Shown here: one piece after another, positions 38,801 through 46,900 of the stretch
How the letters are laid out: every line of letters starts with the position of its first letter
Position numbering within the stretch: the first letter of the stretch is position 1
Source of the DNA: an uncultured Desulfobacteraceae bacterium
GTDB taxonomy: Bacteria; Desulfobacterota; Desulfobacteria; Desulfobacterales; Desulfatirhabdiaceae
DNA length: 64,000 nt
Assembly: GCA_903953895.1 (NCBI GenBank)
Contig: CAJBLH010000196.1
Span: 1 to 64,000, forward strand
Direction of reading: 5' to 3'
Notes under the pieces: model-generated
Told to the model about the DNA's origin: nothing
Seen by the model: the letters and a program-made list of their open reading frames with translations, nothing else
Databases searched by the model: none
Translations under genes and position numbers: made by a program

Positions 38801-40019
38801 TCAACCGGGGATGATGGATACCCTGTTGAACGTGGGTATCAACGAAGCCATTGCAGAAGGCCTGGCGACCCGAACCGGCAATGCCTGGTTCGCCTGGGAC
38901 AATTACCGGCGGTTTCTTCAGTGCTACGGTATGGCGGTCGGTCTGGAAAGAAACCATTTCGACGCCATCATCAACACTTTCAAGAAAACACTCGGTATTC
39001 CCCTGAAAAGAGAATTCACCGGCGCCCAGATGCAGGCGGTCGCCATGGCCTACAAAAGCAGCATTTCGGATGCCGGTTTTCCGATTCTGGAAGACCCGAT
39101 GGACCAGCTTTACATGACCATCAACAGCGTGTTTGATTCCTGGGAGTCGGACAAGGCCAAAACCTACCGTAAAATCATGGGCATATCCGATGACTGGGGA
39201 ACGGCAGTAACCATTCAGTCCATGGTTTTCGGCAACATTTCCCAGCAGTCCGGCACGGGCGTCATATTCACCCACAACCCCCGATGGCCTGGAGACCGTG
39301 TGCGGTTATGGGGGGATTTCACCATCGGCAACCAGGGCGAGGATGTCGTCTCCGGCCTGGTCAATACCCTGCCCATTTCCATCTTTCAGCAGGAGGTCGA
39401 AATGCGGGATACCGACATCACCCTGGAAACCCATTTTCCGGATATTTATGCCGAGCTGAAGAGCTGGGCCATCGACCTGATCGAAAAAAAAGGATGGACC
39501 CCTCAGGAAATGGAATTTACCTTTGAAAGCCCTGCCGGCAAAGACCTTTTTATTCTTCAGACCCGCGACATGTCCATGCGGGAGCGAAAAAAAGTGCTGG
39601 CTTTCAATCCAGAAGACTTGACCGACAACCGGTTTCTGGGGCACGGCATCGGCGTCAGCGGGGGGGCCATGACCGGCAGGCTGGTCTTTACCCTGGAAGA
39701 AATTGAAATGTGGCGGAAACAGGAACCCGAAGCCTCTCTCATTCTGGTGCGCGGAGATACGGTGCCGGATGATATCCGCGAAATATTCGCCGCCGACGGT
39801 CTGCTGACCGCCCGGGGCGGGCTTACCTCCCACGCGGCCGTAGTGGCTCACCGGCTGGGAAAAACCTGTGTGGTCGGATGCGGAACCCTGATCTGTCACG
39901 AAAAAGAAAAGCAATGTGAATTCAGCGGCCGGTTGCTGTTGTCCGGAGATGCCATCAGCATCGACGGTTTGGAAGGCTCGGTGTATCAGGGGCGTATCCG
40001 GATCAGGGAAGCATCGTAA
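35850..40019 (+). CDS. PEP/pyruvate dikinase-like protein without the PEP/pyruvate barrel
   Basis: A 1389-residue protein. Residues 1 to about 895 are mostly helical and match nothing I recognise. From about 900 it carries a dikinase ATP-grasp domain (VGNKGLNLVKLKRFGLPVPPGF; SIRSGASISQPGMMDT; later QSGTGVIFTHNPRW and the PQEMEFTFE region). At about 1295-1385 comes the phosphohistidine swivelling domain with the catalytic His in LTARGGLTSHAAVVAHRLG. The C-terminal TIM barrel of pyruvate phosphate dikinase and PEP synthase is absent. The architecture resembles glucan-water dikinase or rifampin phosphotransferase logic, so the phosphoryl acceptor is not obviously pyruvate. It follows the RND pump by 10 bases and precedes GAPDH by 28. 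Confidence 0.75.
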   Translation: MPFKSRALEVNLANYRVEVHIDPRYLPLQEVMSRYYGLMEGVNVFLTELSHPYKNWKFIVQECRKYALDYFHIFQKHEKGPEIVGLIIDVFLTAGADGLPDVRADATDNLLLFLQKTIKDAGADLPRLTPVLYAAFDRIGQLPEDHFKFFAESFYSIKRLAELCLQTSLPACSALNRLVRKYLDYTYAYWLSEDDPMLWFEAEAETEHLPIFDEIFSDISHRKLSGCQHRIDALFTPDSLDSPGLLENLLALPTYGEIVDIYKNLPMTLWKSSENITRRNHWKVIFLFHIMNISGLSLIHEEALREINRTLSWLIGNESHRNIMRLIEKTFSILKHRTREFPATALNCALNMGHGVYKTDESDLVNFFIDSVIDLGFQTPMIGGVGSDWQIQANIAHIQNIRIWLSLIELNPKWSTRLLSCLIIHLCLEGVFIKDTDLFPRDITQLLNSDIGPVYNLVKQLARIFPAFFNDIGAEGELRETSTRLDETTRRKDVLIHFLRKQAHVESSNRILGFMDAVLDFWKAGNKAGLVSFVPPEIYQQIETTGPFIDGVRRIMTTLREQGISLPVQLLTLSDHELRGILAGVSGESQTDIDRIQLMAAFYKLLHNKYHLDYIEITHYLEQLKAGGFPDLNQLQKALAQPNTRKKTEMLIDYLAFLKELILSSKTYDIREDIYKKRHITVDIPSMYGSYHEMKFDAMGLTFRIESLVNVLFEELVQTIDLSLITHVTIHEISELLTLFDRALKVDGIHSVEFERQQEFLSHSLDIRGFTFTQYLDIFKGFSLAVKNIIHDYFNNVHEENLNRIIAATSRNLILPRYLPRDSEMDSEKITHRITEIFFRDQLVFSLGLQQLDRLLSRILNILFHQLNTLHPDQLRLLLQYDPSQTLTTVDQRGKHLPGIIFVGNKGLNLVKLKRFGLPVPPGFIITTEAFRCRDIIDHYPPALENFRSQIVRHISALEKMTGKTFGSTLNPLLFSIRSGASISQPGMMDTLLNVGINEAIAEGLATRTGNAWFAWDNYRRFLQCYGMAVGLERNHFDAIINTFKKTLGIPLKREFTGAQMQAVAMAYKSSISDAGFPILEDPMDQLYMTINSVFDSWESDKAKTYRKIMGISDDWGTAVTIQSMVFGNISQQSGTGVIFTHNPRWPGDRVRLWGDFTIGNQGEDVVSGLVNTLPISIFQQEVEMRDTDITLETHFPDIYAELKSWAIDLIEKKGWTPQEMEFTFESPAGKDLFILQTRDMSMRERKKVLAFNPEDLTDNRFLGHGIGVSGGAMTGRLVFTLEEIEMWRKQEPEASLILVRGDTVPDDIREIFAADGLLTARGGLTSHAAVVAHRLGKTCVVGCGTLICHEKEKQCEFSGRLLLSGDAISIDGLEGSVYQGRIRIREAS

Positions 40020-40047
40020 TCATTGTTAACTGTTTTCTGGAGGAGGT

Positions 40048-41313
40048 ATGACAATGGAACAGAATGCAAAAAACGCCGTAAAGCTCGGCATCAACGGTTT
40101 CGGCAGGATCGGCAAATTGACCGTCTGGCATCATGTGGGGCGCGGACATTTTGACGAACTGGTGGTGAATATCGGCAGACAGGCCGGTATATCCCTGAGT
40201 GATATCGCCCACTATATCGAAAGGGATTCCACATACGGCAACCTGCAAATGTATTTGCATGGTTATCAATCCACCGCCGTGATTCGGGATATAAACGAAA
40301 CAGACGGTTCGATGATCATCAACGGCGTGAAAGTCACATTTTTGAGATCCTACCGCAACCCCCGGGATCTTCGCTGGAAAGATCACAACGTCAAGGTTGT
40401 GGTGGATACCACAGGCCAGTTTCTGGACCCGACACAGAGTGCGGATCAACCCGGTGGATCGCTCCGGGGACATCTTGAAGCTGGCGCTGAAAAAGCGATT
40501 GCCTCCGCCCCGTTTAAAATCAAGGACAAGGGGCGGCCCATGCCCGATGACGCCGTTACCACGGTCATGGGAATCAACGATAATGCCTACGACCCGCGGC
40601 GACACAAGCTCATCTCGAATGCCTCCTGCACCACCACGTGTCTGGCCCACATGATGAAACCGCTGATTCAGGCATTCGGTCCAAAAAAAATCCTCTCTGC
40701 CTCCATGGCGACCGTTCATGCTGCAACCGGCACCCAGGCTGTGCTTGACAGGCTACCCAAAGCAGGGGCCACAGACCTTCGAAAAACCCGCAGCATCATG
40801 AACAATATCATCCTGACATCCACAGGTGCCGCCAGCGCTCTCAGGTTGGTAATTCCGGAAATGGAGCAGATCGGTTTCATCGCGGAATCTGTCCGGATTC
40901 CGACAGCCACGGGTTCCTTGATCATTCTGGTGGTCAATCTTCAGGAAGAGCTTTTCGGCGGCGCCATCCGAAGAGAAATGATCAACGGGATTTACCGGCA
41001 GACAGCTCAAGACGACCCCCGCGGTTATCTGATATATTCCGACAAACAGAACGTGTCGGCGGACATCATTGGCCTGCCCCGGGCCGCCGCCATCATCGAA
41101 GGCCATGAAACCCACACACGTACCGCCGATGTCACCATCGATCTTGCCAAGGTTCCGGGCCTGGATAAAGCCATCTTGGGCTCACTGACCGAATCCGTCA
41201 TCAAGATTCCGGTAACCCAGACCGTGATTTACGGCTGGTACGACAATGAGATGGGCAGTTACGTCAATATGCTCGGAGACCGGACCGTATCCATTGCCGA
41301 GCATTTAAAATGA
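40048..41313 (+). CDS. gap: Glyceraldehyde-3-phosphate dehydrogenase, long form
   Basis: A 421-residue enzyme against about 335 for the usual type. The NAD-binding start KLGINGFGRIGKL, the catalytic cysteine in SNASCTTTCLAHM, the active-site His in MATVHAATGTQ and the C-terminal WYDNEMGSYVNM are all present. The extra length includes residues ~135-190 (QSADQPGGSLRGHLEAGAEK and onward), between the NAD fold and the catalytic domain. The NAD/NADP preference cannot be read. It follows the dikinase-like gene, suggesting central carbon metabolism, with a GGAGGAGGT ribosome-binding site. Confidence 0.88.
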   Translation: MTMEQNAKNAVKLGINGFGRIGKLTVWHHVGRGHFDELVVNIGRQAGISLSDIAHYIERDSTYGNLQMYLHGYQSTAVIRDINETDGSMIINGVKVTFLRSYRNPRDLRWKDHNVKVVVDTTGQFLDPTQSADQPGGSLRGHLEAGAEKAIASAPFKIKDKGRPMPDDAVTTVMGINDNAYDPRRHKLISNASCTTTCLAHMMKPLIQAFGPKKILSASMATVHAATGTQAVLDRLPKAGATDLRKTRSIMNNIILTSTGAASALRLVIPEMEQIGFIAESVRIPTATGSLIILVVNLQEELFGGAIRREMINGIYRQTAQDDPRGYLIYSDKQNVSADIIGLPRAAAIIEGHETHTRTADVTIDLAKVPGLDKAILGSLTESVIKIPVTQTVIYGWYDNEMGSYVNMLGDRTVSIAEHLK

Positions 41314-41406
41314 AATGGACGGCCGAATCCCGTACTGCTTGCCGGAAAACTGGGCAGACACCCTAAACTGGTCCGTGAGCTTTCCGGCGTTTTCAGCCAG
41401 GAAGTC

Positions 41407-42132
41407 GTGCTGACCATCGTCAAGGAAAAAAGTATGCATTTACAGAAATTGATGGATATCACCGCAGCGCAAGGCGGACATGAACCCTTCACCTGCATCA
41501 AGGATATTGTTAAAAATGGTCTTTCTCCGGACAGGTTCGCAGAGGGTGAACATAAGCCGGCCCGGAATGAATTAACCATTTTCCTGGCTGTCTGGTGTAA
41601 ACACATGGGATTTACCCCGGACATTTATGGTGACTGGCTGATAGATTTCACAGTGGATGTCTTGTCTCGAATTTCATCGAGCAAACCCTCAGCAATCCGT
41701 CATAGCACCAAATCCATCATCAAGTACGTTCATCGCAGTAACGTCGATTTTTCCTGTAAATGCCGGAACAATGATTTTAAAGCCGTCTGTTCTTCGGATT
41801 GTCCGATATATGGGGAGATGGCAGAAATTTATTTACGGGATATTGAGATAAAGCAAAAAAGAATTGAAGAACTCCAAAAAAAAAGTGTGGCAGATGATCC
41901 GGTTCCGGATATCGACCCGGAATCTCTGCCGGTCACCAAACGATACAGGAAGCAGTTCGAAGAAGCGGTAAGCCTTATCACACAATATCTAAATGAAGGG
42001 CGCTCCAAAAAGGAAATTTTAGCAATGCTCAACAATATAGGATACCGGACGATCACCGGTCGCGCATGGAAACTGAGCAATCTTTCGCTGTTTATCTCGA
42101 CACATGGACTCAGGTCCGACCAGGAGAAATGA
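41407..42132 (+). CDS. Protein of unknown function with Cys cluster and recombinase-like C-terminus
   Basis: A 241-residue soluble protein I do not recognise. A cysteine cluster (CKCRNNDFKAVCSSDCPIYG, about residues 118-137) may bind zinc. A coiled coil follows (EIKQKRIEELQKK), then a C-terminal helical part (LNEGRSKKEILAMLNNIGYR and TITGRAWKLSNL). That last part resembles the helix-turn-helix of serine-recombinase-like proteins. The frame is open back to the GAPDH stop but has no good start there; GTG 41407 or ATG 41434 are the options. Confidence 0.55.
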   Translation: MLTIVKEKSMHLQKLMDITAAQGGHEPFTCIKDIVKNGLSPDRFAEGEHKPARNELTIFLAVWCKHMGFTPDIYGDWLIDFTVDVLSRISSSKPSAIRHSTKSIIKYVHRSNVDFSCKCRNNDFKAVCSSDCPIYGEMAEIYLRDIEIKQKRIEELQKKSVADDPVPDIDPESLPVTKRYRKQFEEAVSLITQYLNEGRSKKEILAMLNNIGYRTITGRAWKLSNLSLFISTHGLRSDQEK

Positions 42133-42226
42133 TTGATCGGATCGATCCTTCTCCGCCGGTCAGTCCACCAACCGACAAGAAAGCCGCATAAGATCAACCT
42201 GCAATTCTGTCAGAGGTTTTTTTTCC

Positions 42227-43540
42227 ATGATTTATCTTGAAATATCCGCTGTCATTCTCCTGACGTCAGTAAACGGCCTGCTCGCCATGTCCGAGCTCGC
42301 CGTGATCTCCTCGCGAAAAAGCCGCCTTGAATATCTGGCGAATCAGGGCAGCCGAGGCGCCCATACCGCGATTGGCCTCATAGACGATCCCAGCCGCTTT
42401 CTCTCGACGGTTCAGATCGGCATTACACTTATCGGTATCGTTGCCGGTGCATTCAGCGGTGCAACCCTGGGCCAGCGGCTCGGCGGCTGGCTCAATACGT
42501 TTTCGGTGATTTCACCGCACGGAAACGCCATGGCCATCGGTGTCACAGTCGTTGGTATCACCTACCTGTCGTTGATTCTGGGGGAGCTGGTGCCAAAGCG
42601 CATCGCACTGGCCCAACCCGAGCGGATCGCCGCTTTCGTCGCCGGGCCGATGCACAGTCTTTCCCTGATTGCCGCGCCGGCGGTATGGGTGCTTCATGTA
42701 TCAACCGAGCGGGTTCTGCACATACTCGATTTATCGGGCTCCCGAGAAACCACCATCACCGAGGATGAGGTCAAGTCGTTGATTGCCGAGGGAACCCAGG
42801 CTGGTGTTTTCGTTCCACAGGAACAGGAGATGATCCAAGGCGTGCTGCGCCTGGCGGATCGACCGGTCCGGGTGATCATGACCCCGCGCCCGAAAATCGT
42901 TTGGATCGATACCCGGTCCGACCGGAACACCATCCTTGAGATGTTTGAATCGAACCGCTTTTCACGTCTTCTTGTATGTGATGGAACCGTAGATCGCCCT
43001 GTCGGCGTTGTCCATACCAAAGACCTTCTTCCCGAGGCGCTACGATGCGTCGATGTCAGCCTCACTGCGTTGATGAAGCCGCTTCTCTGCGTTCCAGACG
43101 GCACACCGGTTCTGAAACTTCTCAGTCGGTTTAAAACCGAAAAAGCACACATTGCCGTTGTCGTCAATGAATACGGTTCCACAGACGGGCTTATAACTCT
43201 CACTGATGTGATAGAAGCCATTGCCGGAGACCTGCCGGAGAGAGGTGAAGACGCTGAACCGCGGATTGTTCAACGAGAAAACGGATCATGGCTGGTGGAC
43301 GGAACGCTTCCAACGGATGAAGTCGAATCCGTTACGGGCATCAGCATGGGAAAAGATGTTAAGATGACAGCGGGTTTCGTGCTGAACCACCTGGGACGGA
43401 TACCCGAAGCCGGCGCTGGTTTTGATTACGAAAATGCTCGTTTCGAGGTTGTCGATATGGATGGCAACCGCATTGACAAGATTCTTATCGAAATCCGCAG
43501 CAGCCACTCCGAACCGCCCGACCCCGGAGCGCATGACTGA
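42227..43540 (+). CDS. CBS-domain membrane protein, hemolysin C/CorC family
   Basis: A 437-residue inner-membrane protein. The DUF21 (CNNM) transmembrane domain occupies about residues 1-190 (MSELAVISSRKSRLEYLA; VQIGITLIGIVAGAFSG). Two CBS domains follow (about 205-330, PVRVIMTPRPKIVWID and LMKPLLCVPDGTPVLKLL), then a CorC_HlyC domain (about 345-425). Relatives are linked to Mg2+/Co2+ homeostasis. The 'hemolysin' label is historical and should not be taken as function. Confidence 0.9.
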   Translation: MIYLEISAVILLTSVNGLLAMSELAVISSRKSRLEYLANQGSRGAHTAIGLIDDPSRFLSTVQIGITLIGIVAGAFSGATLGQRLGGWLNTFSVISPHGNAMAIGVTVVGITYLSLILGELVPKRIALAQPERIAAFVAGPMHSLSLIAAPAVWVLHVSTERVLHILDLSGSRETTITEDEVKSLIAEGTQAGVFVPQEQEMIQGVLRLADRPVRVIMTPRPKIVWIDTRSDRNTILEMFESNRFSRLLVCDGTVDRPVGVVHTKDLLPEALRCVDVSLTALMKPLLCVPDGTPVLKLLSRFKTEKAHIAVVVNEYGSTDGLITLTDVIEAIAGDLPERGEDAEPRIVQRENGSWLVDGTLPTDEVESVTGISMGKDVKMTAGFVLNHLGRIPEAGAGFDYENARFEVVDMDGNRIDKILIEIRSSHSEPPDPGAHD

Positions 43541-43595
43541 TGGCCAAGGTGGCCACAATCACAGGATGCGCCGAACGCCCCATGGATCATCTCAC

Positions 43596-43643
43596 TCTCT
43601 CAAAATGAGAGACTCAAACATCTTGTCTCTCATTTTGAGAGAC
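43596..43643. promoter_or_regulatory. Paired dyad sites, probable activator-binding sequence
   Basis: TCTCTCAAAATGAGAGA (43596-43612) and GTCTCTCATTTTGAGAGAC (43625-43643) are perfect dyads with 3-base spacers. Their centres are 30 bp apart, about three helical turns, so bound dimers would lie on one face of the DNA. No T-run follows. The spacing and the position about 165-200 bases upstream of the -24/-12 element fit an upstream activating sequence of a sigma-54 activator. Confidence 0.6.
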
Positions 43644-43793
43644 TTTCCGGATCAGAGTAAGGTTGAAAGAAAACATCCCTCTGCAATCCAAATTTTTAAA
43701 GACACCTTCTTGTATCCACAAACTCACATTATTCTATTATGTTATTCTTCAATCTCCGTTTTGATGTTTTCGCATTGTAAAAATACTCAGCAA

Positions 43794-43809
43794 TGGCATG
43801 ATTTTTGAT
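43794..43809 (+). promoter_or_regulatory. Candidate sigma-54 (-24/-12) promoter
   Basis: TGGCATG-ATTT-TTGAT matches the consensus TGGCACG-N4-TTGCW in spacing and in the GG at -24. It departs at -12, where GA replaces GC. Initiation would fall near 43820, about 80 bases before the first kinase gene. Confidence 0.4.
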
Positions 43810-43900
43810 TATTGGTTTCGAGTTCATGGGTTTTTCCGTATCGACCCATTTTTATCAGAGAGTTTTTTCTTCAGATGACTCATAACGAAAGAGAGAAGAT

Positions 43901-46900
43901 ATGAAACCAACTACGAAGATGCGAATTTTTGTCAGCGCTCTGACCGGCGCCACCATCTTGGGAAGTATTTTGGCTATCGTTCCGACCATGCGAATCGAAG
44001 GCCACTCACTGTTCAATCTGGCCATCGTCTGTGCAATTACACTCTTTCTTGGTTTTTTTATAACGGAAAGGGTCAACAGCGATACAGAGAAAGTCATAGA
44101 GATCACAGATGGGCCTCCGCAGGTTCTGAACACTGATCAAACCAATATGCGGACTTACAGGCTCGACATCCTTGAGAGCATCATCGAACCACTCCTAATA
44201 TTGAATCATGAAGGCAATGTCATTACCGCGAACCAAGCTGCGGCAATTGCAGTGGAAAAAGACCGATCAAGCCTGTCTGGAACCCCCTTCATGGATTTTT
44301 TCACCGACCCTGAGGCTGCTATGAGTATATTGGATAAAGCCAAGTCCCGCGGATCGATCCGCGAGGTGACGCTGCCAATCCGGCGCACTCAGCGTGAGCC
44401 GCGTGTGATGACCATCAGCGCCGCCATCATGGCCGCCGCCGGGTCCGAACCTTGCAGGGTTCTTGTTTCCCTCCGGGACGTCACGGATGCCATAAAGAGG
44501 GAACAGCATGCCCAGAACCAAGCGAATTATTTACGCAACCTGATCGAAGTGTCGATCGACCCGTTGTTTGCGATCAGTCCGGAAGGCACGATCACCGATG
44601 TGAACGATTCCACCGTCGCCAAAACAGGCATTTCAAAAGAGAGACTCATCGGCTCCGATTTCATCAAACTTTTTGCCGATCCTGAGGCTGCCCGTCAGGG
44701 CTATGAGCGCGTCTTAAGTGAAGGAAAGGTGCTGGATTATCCGCTTAAGTTTCGAAGCATTGCCGGCGCCACAACCTTTGTATCGTTCAACGCTTCGCTT
44801 TATCGAAATGAGCAGGGGTCCGTTGCCGGCATTTTCGCCCAGGCGCGGGATGTCACCACGGCAAAGCTCGGGGAAATCGATCGCGACAGAAAAGAATGGG
44901 TTTCAAACGGGATCGCAAAGCTCAATGCGGTATTCCAGGTGCAGGGAAACACAATCGACCTGGCAGGCCGGATCATATCCACATTGACGGAATATGCGAG
45001 TGCTCAGATGGGCGCATTTTACATTCAAGATACCGCCATTGATACCAGCGCTCTCACACTCATTGCCAGCCACGCCTACACCCGGCGGAAAAACGTTTCC
45101 TGTCGATTCATACCCGGTGAAGGAATCATCGGCCAGTCAGCCCTGGAGCGAAAACAGATCCTGATCTCCGATGTGCCTGATGACTATGTCCGGATCGTCT
45201 CCGGCCTTGGCGAGTCAGCGCCCCGCTACCTGTGCGTAACCCCCCTCCTGTTCGAAGACGCAGTGAAAGGCATGGTCGAGATCGCATCATTTAACCCAAT
45301 AACCGACAGCGCATTGGAGTATCTGCGGCAAGCGGCCCCAATGGTGGCGGTCGCGATCGAGGCCACCCAGTCTCGCGAGCGCGTGACCCAGGCGCTGCAA
45401 AAGGCGCAGCAGCTTACAGTGGAACTCGAAGCGCAACAGAAAGAGCTGCAACAAACCAATGCTGAGCTTGAAGAGCAGACCGCACAGCTTAAGATATCGG
45501 AACAAAAGCTTCAGCAGCAGCAGGCCGATCTCGAGCGGTTCAACGCTGAACTCGAAGAGCAGACCGCGCAGCTCAAGATATCGGAACAGAAACTCCAGCA
45601 GCAGCAGACCGAACTCGAGGTGGCTAACGACGAGCTTACCCAGACCAACAATCTTCTCGAACGCCAGAAGGCGGAGATCGAACTGGCGCGTAAAAATATC
45701 GCCGTGCAGGCCGAAGAAGTCGCACTGGCCAGCAAGTATAAGTCCGAGTTCCTTGCCAACATGTCGCACGAGCTACGGACTCCCTTGAACAGCCTGCTGC
45801 TTCTGGCGCGTTCGCTGCGGGAAAACATCTCCGGAAACCTCACGGAAGAGCAGGTGGAGTCTGCAAGTGTCATCTTTGAAAGCGGCAGCGACCTGCTGAC
45901 CCTCATCAACGAGATACTCGACCTCTCCAAGATCGAGGCCGGCAGGATGGAACTCCGCCTGGAAGAAATCGACCTGATGGATGTCGAGCGCACCATCCTC
46001 TCGCAGTTCGATCATATGGCCAAGGCGCAGAAGCTTAGCCTCCAGGTCGTATCTGAACCCGGTGCGCCCACCCGCATCGTTTCCGACATCCAGCGTCTGG
46101 GTCAGGTACTCAAAAACCTGATCGGCAATGCACTCAAGTTTACGGAAACAGGAGGCGTCACCCTTTCCTTCGCCATCCCGGCAGCCGGGGTACAGCTCTC
46201 CCGAAGCGGGCTGGACCCTGAACACACACTGGCAATTCACGTTACCGACACAGGGATCGGCATCCCCCAGGACAAACAGAAGATCATTTTTGAGGCCTTC
46301 CAGCAGGCAGACTCGGGGGACAAGCGTCGTTTCGGCGGCACAGGTCTTGGCCTGTCAATATCCAGAGAGATCACCGCCCTGCTTGGTGGCGAGATCCAGT
46401 TGACAAGCGAACCTGGAAAAGGATCGACATTCTCTATTTATCTTCCCCTTCGGATTGGAGAGCCAGGCGTGCGCGTGGGCAAGAAGTCAACTCCAGCCGC
46501 TCCAGCAGGCGCCGGTATGGAGACGGCTCCGATCTCCCCACATCCGATCGCCCCTCCTCCTCCTGCACATGCGCCAGCGGCGGTCAGCATCAAAGACGAC
46601 AGAGACGCCATCAGTGAAACGGATCGCGTGATGCTGGTCGTCGAGGATGACCTGCGGTTCGGCAACATTCTTTCTGGAATCATCCGTGAACGGGGATTTA
46701 AATGTATTCGGGCGGCAACGGGGGAAGAAGGCATCGACCTCGCCAGGGAATACAAACCCAACGGCGTTATCCTCGACATACAACTGCCGGGCATGGACGG
46801 ATGGGCGGTTTTGAACGCGCTCAAGCACGATGTATCGCTCCGGCATATCCCCGTACATATCATATCGGTCGAGGAAGCCACCGCAAAGAACCTTGGCGTG

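Larger units (their letters stand above)
43541..43900. other. 360-base upstream region of the kinase cluster
   Basis: No gene is seen. It contains two palindromic sites (43596-43612 and 43625-43643) and a candidate sigma-54 promoter (43794-43809), and ends at the start of the first hybrid kinase. Confidence 0.5.

Noticed and set aside
41314-41406. Extension of the unknown 41.4-kb gene back to the GAPDH stop
   Set aside because: The frame is open and reads plausibly (NPVLLAGKLGRHPKLVREL), but it has no start codon before GTG 41407; it could be a remnant.
43596-43643. Dyads as a transcription terminator for the CBS-domain gene
   Set aside because: Neither dyad is followed by a T-run on the plus strand, and the exact 30-bp centre spacing fits protein binding better.
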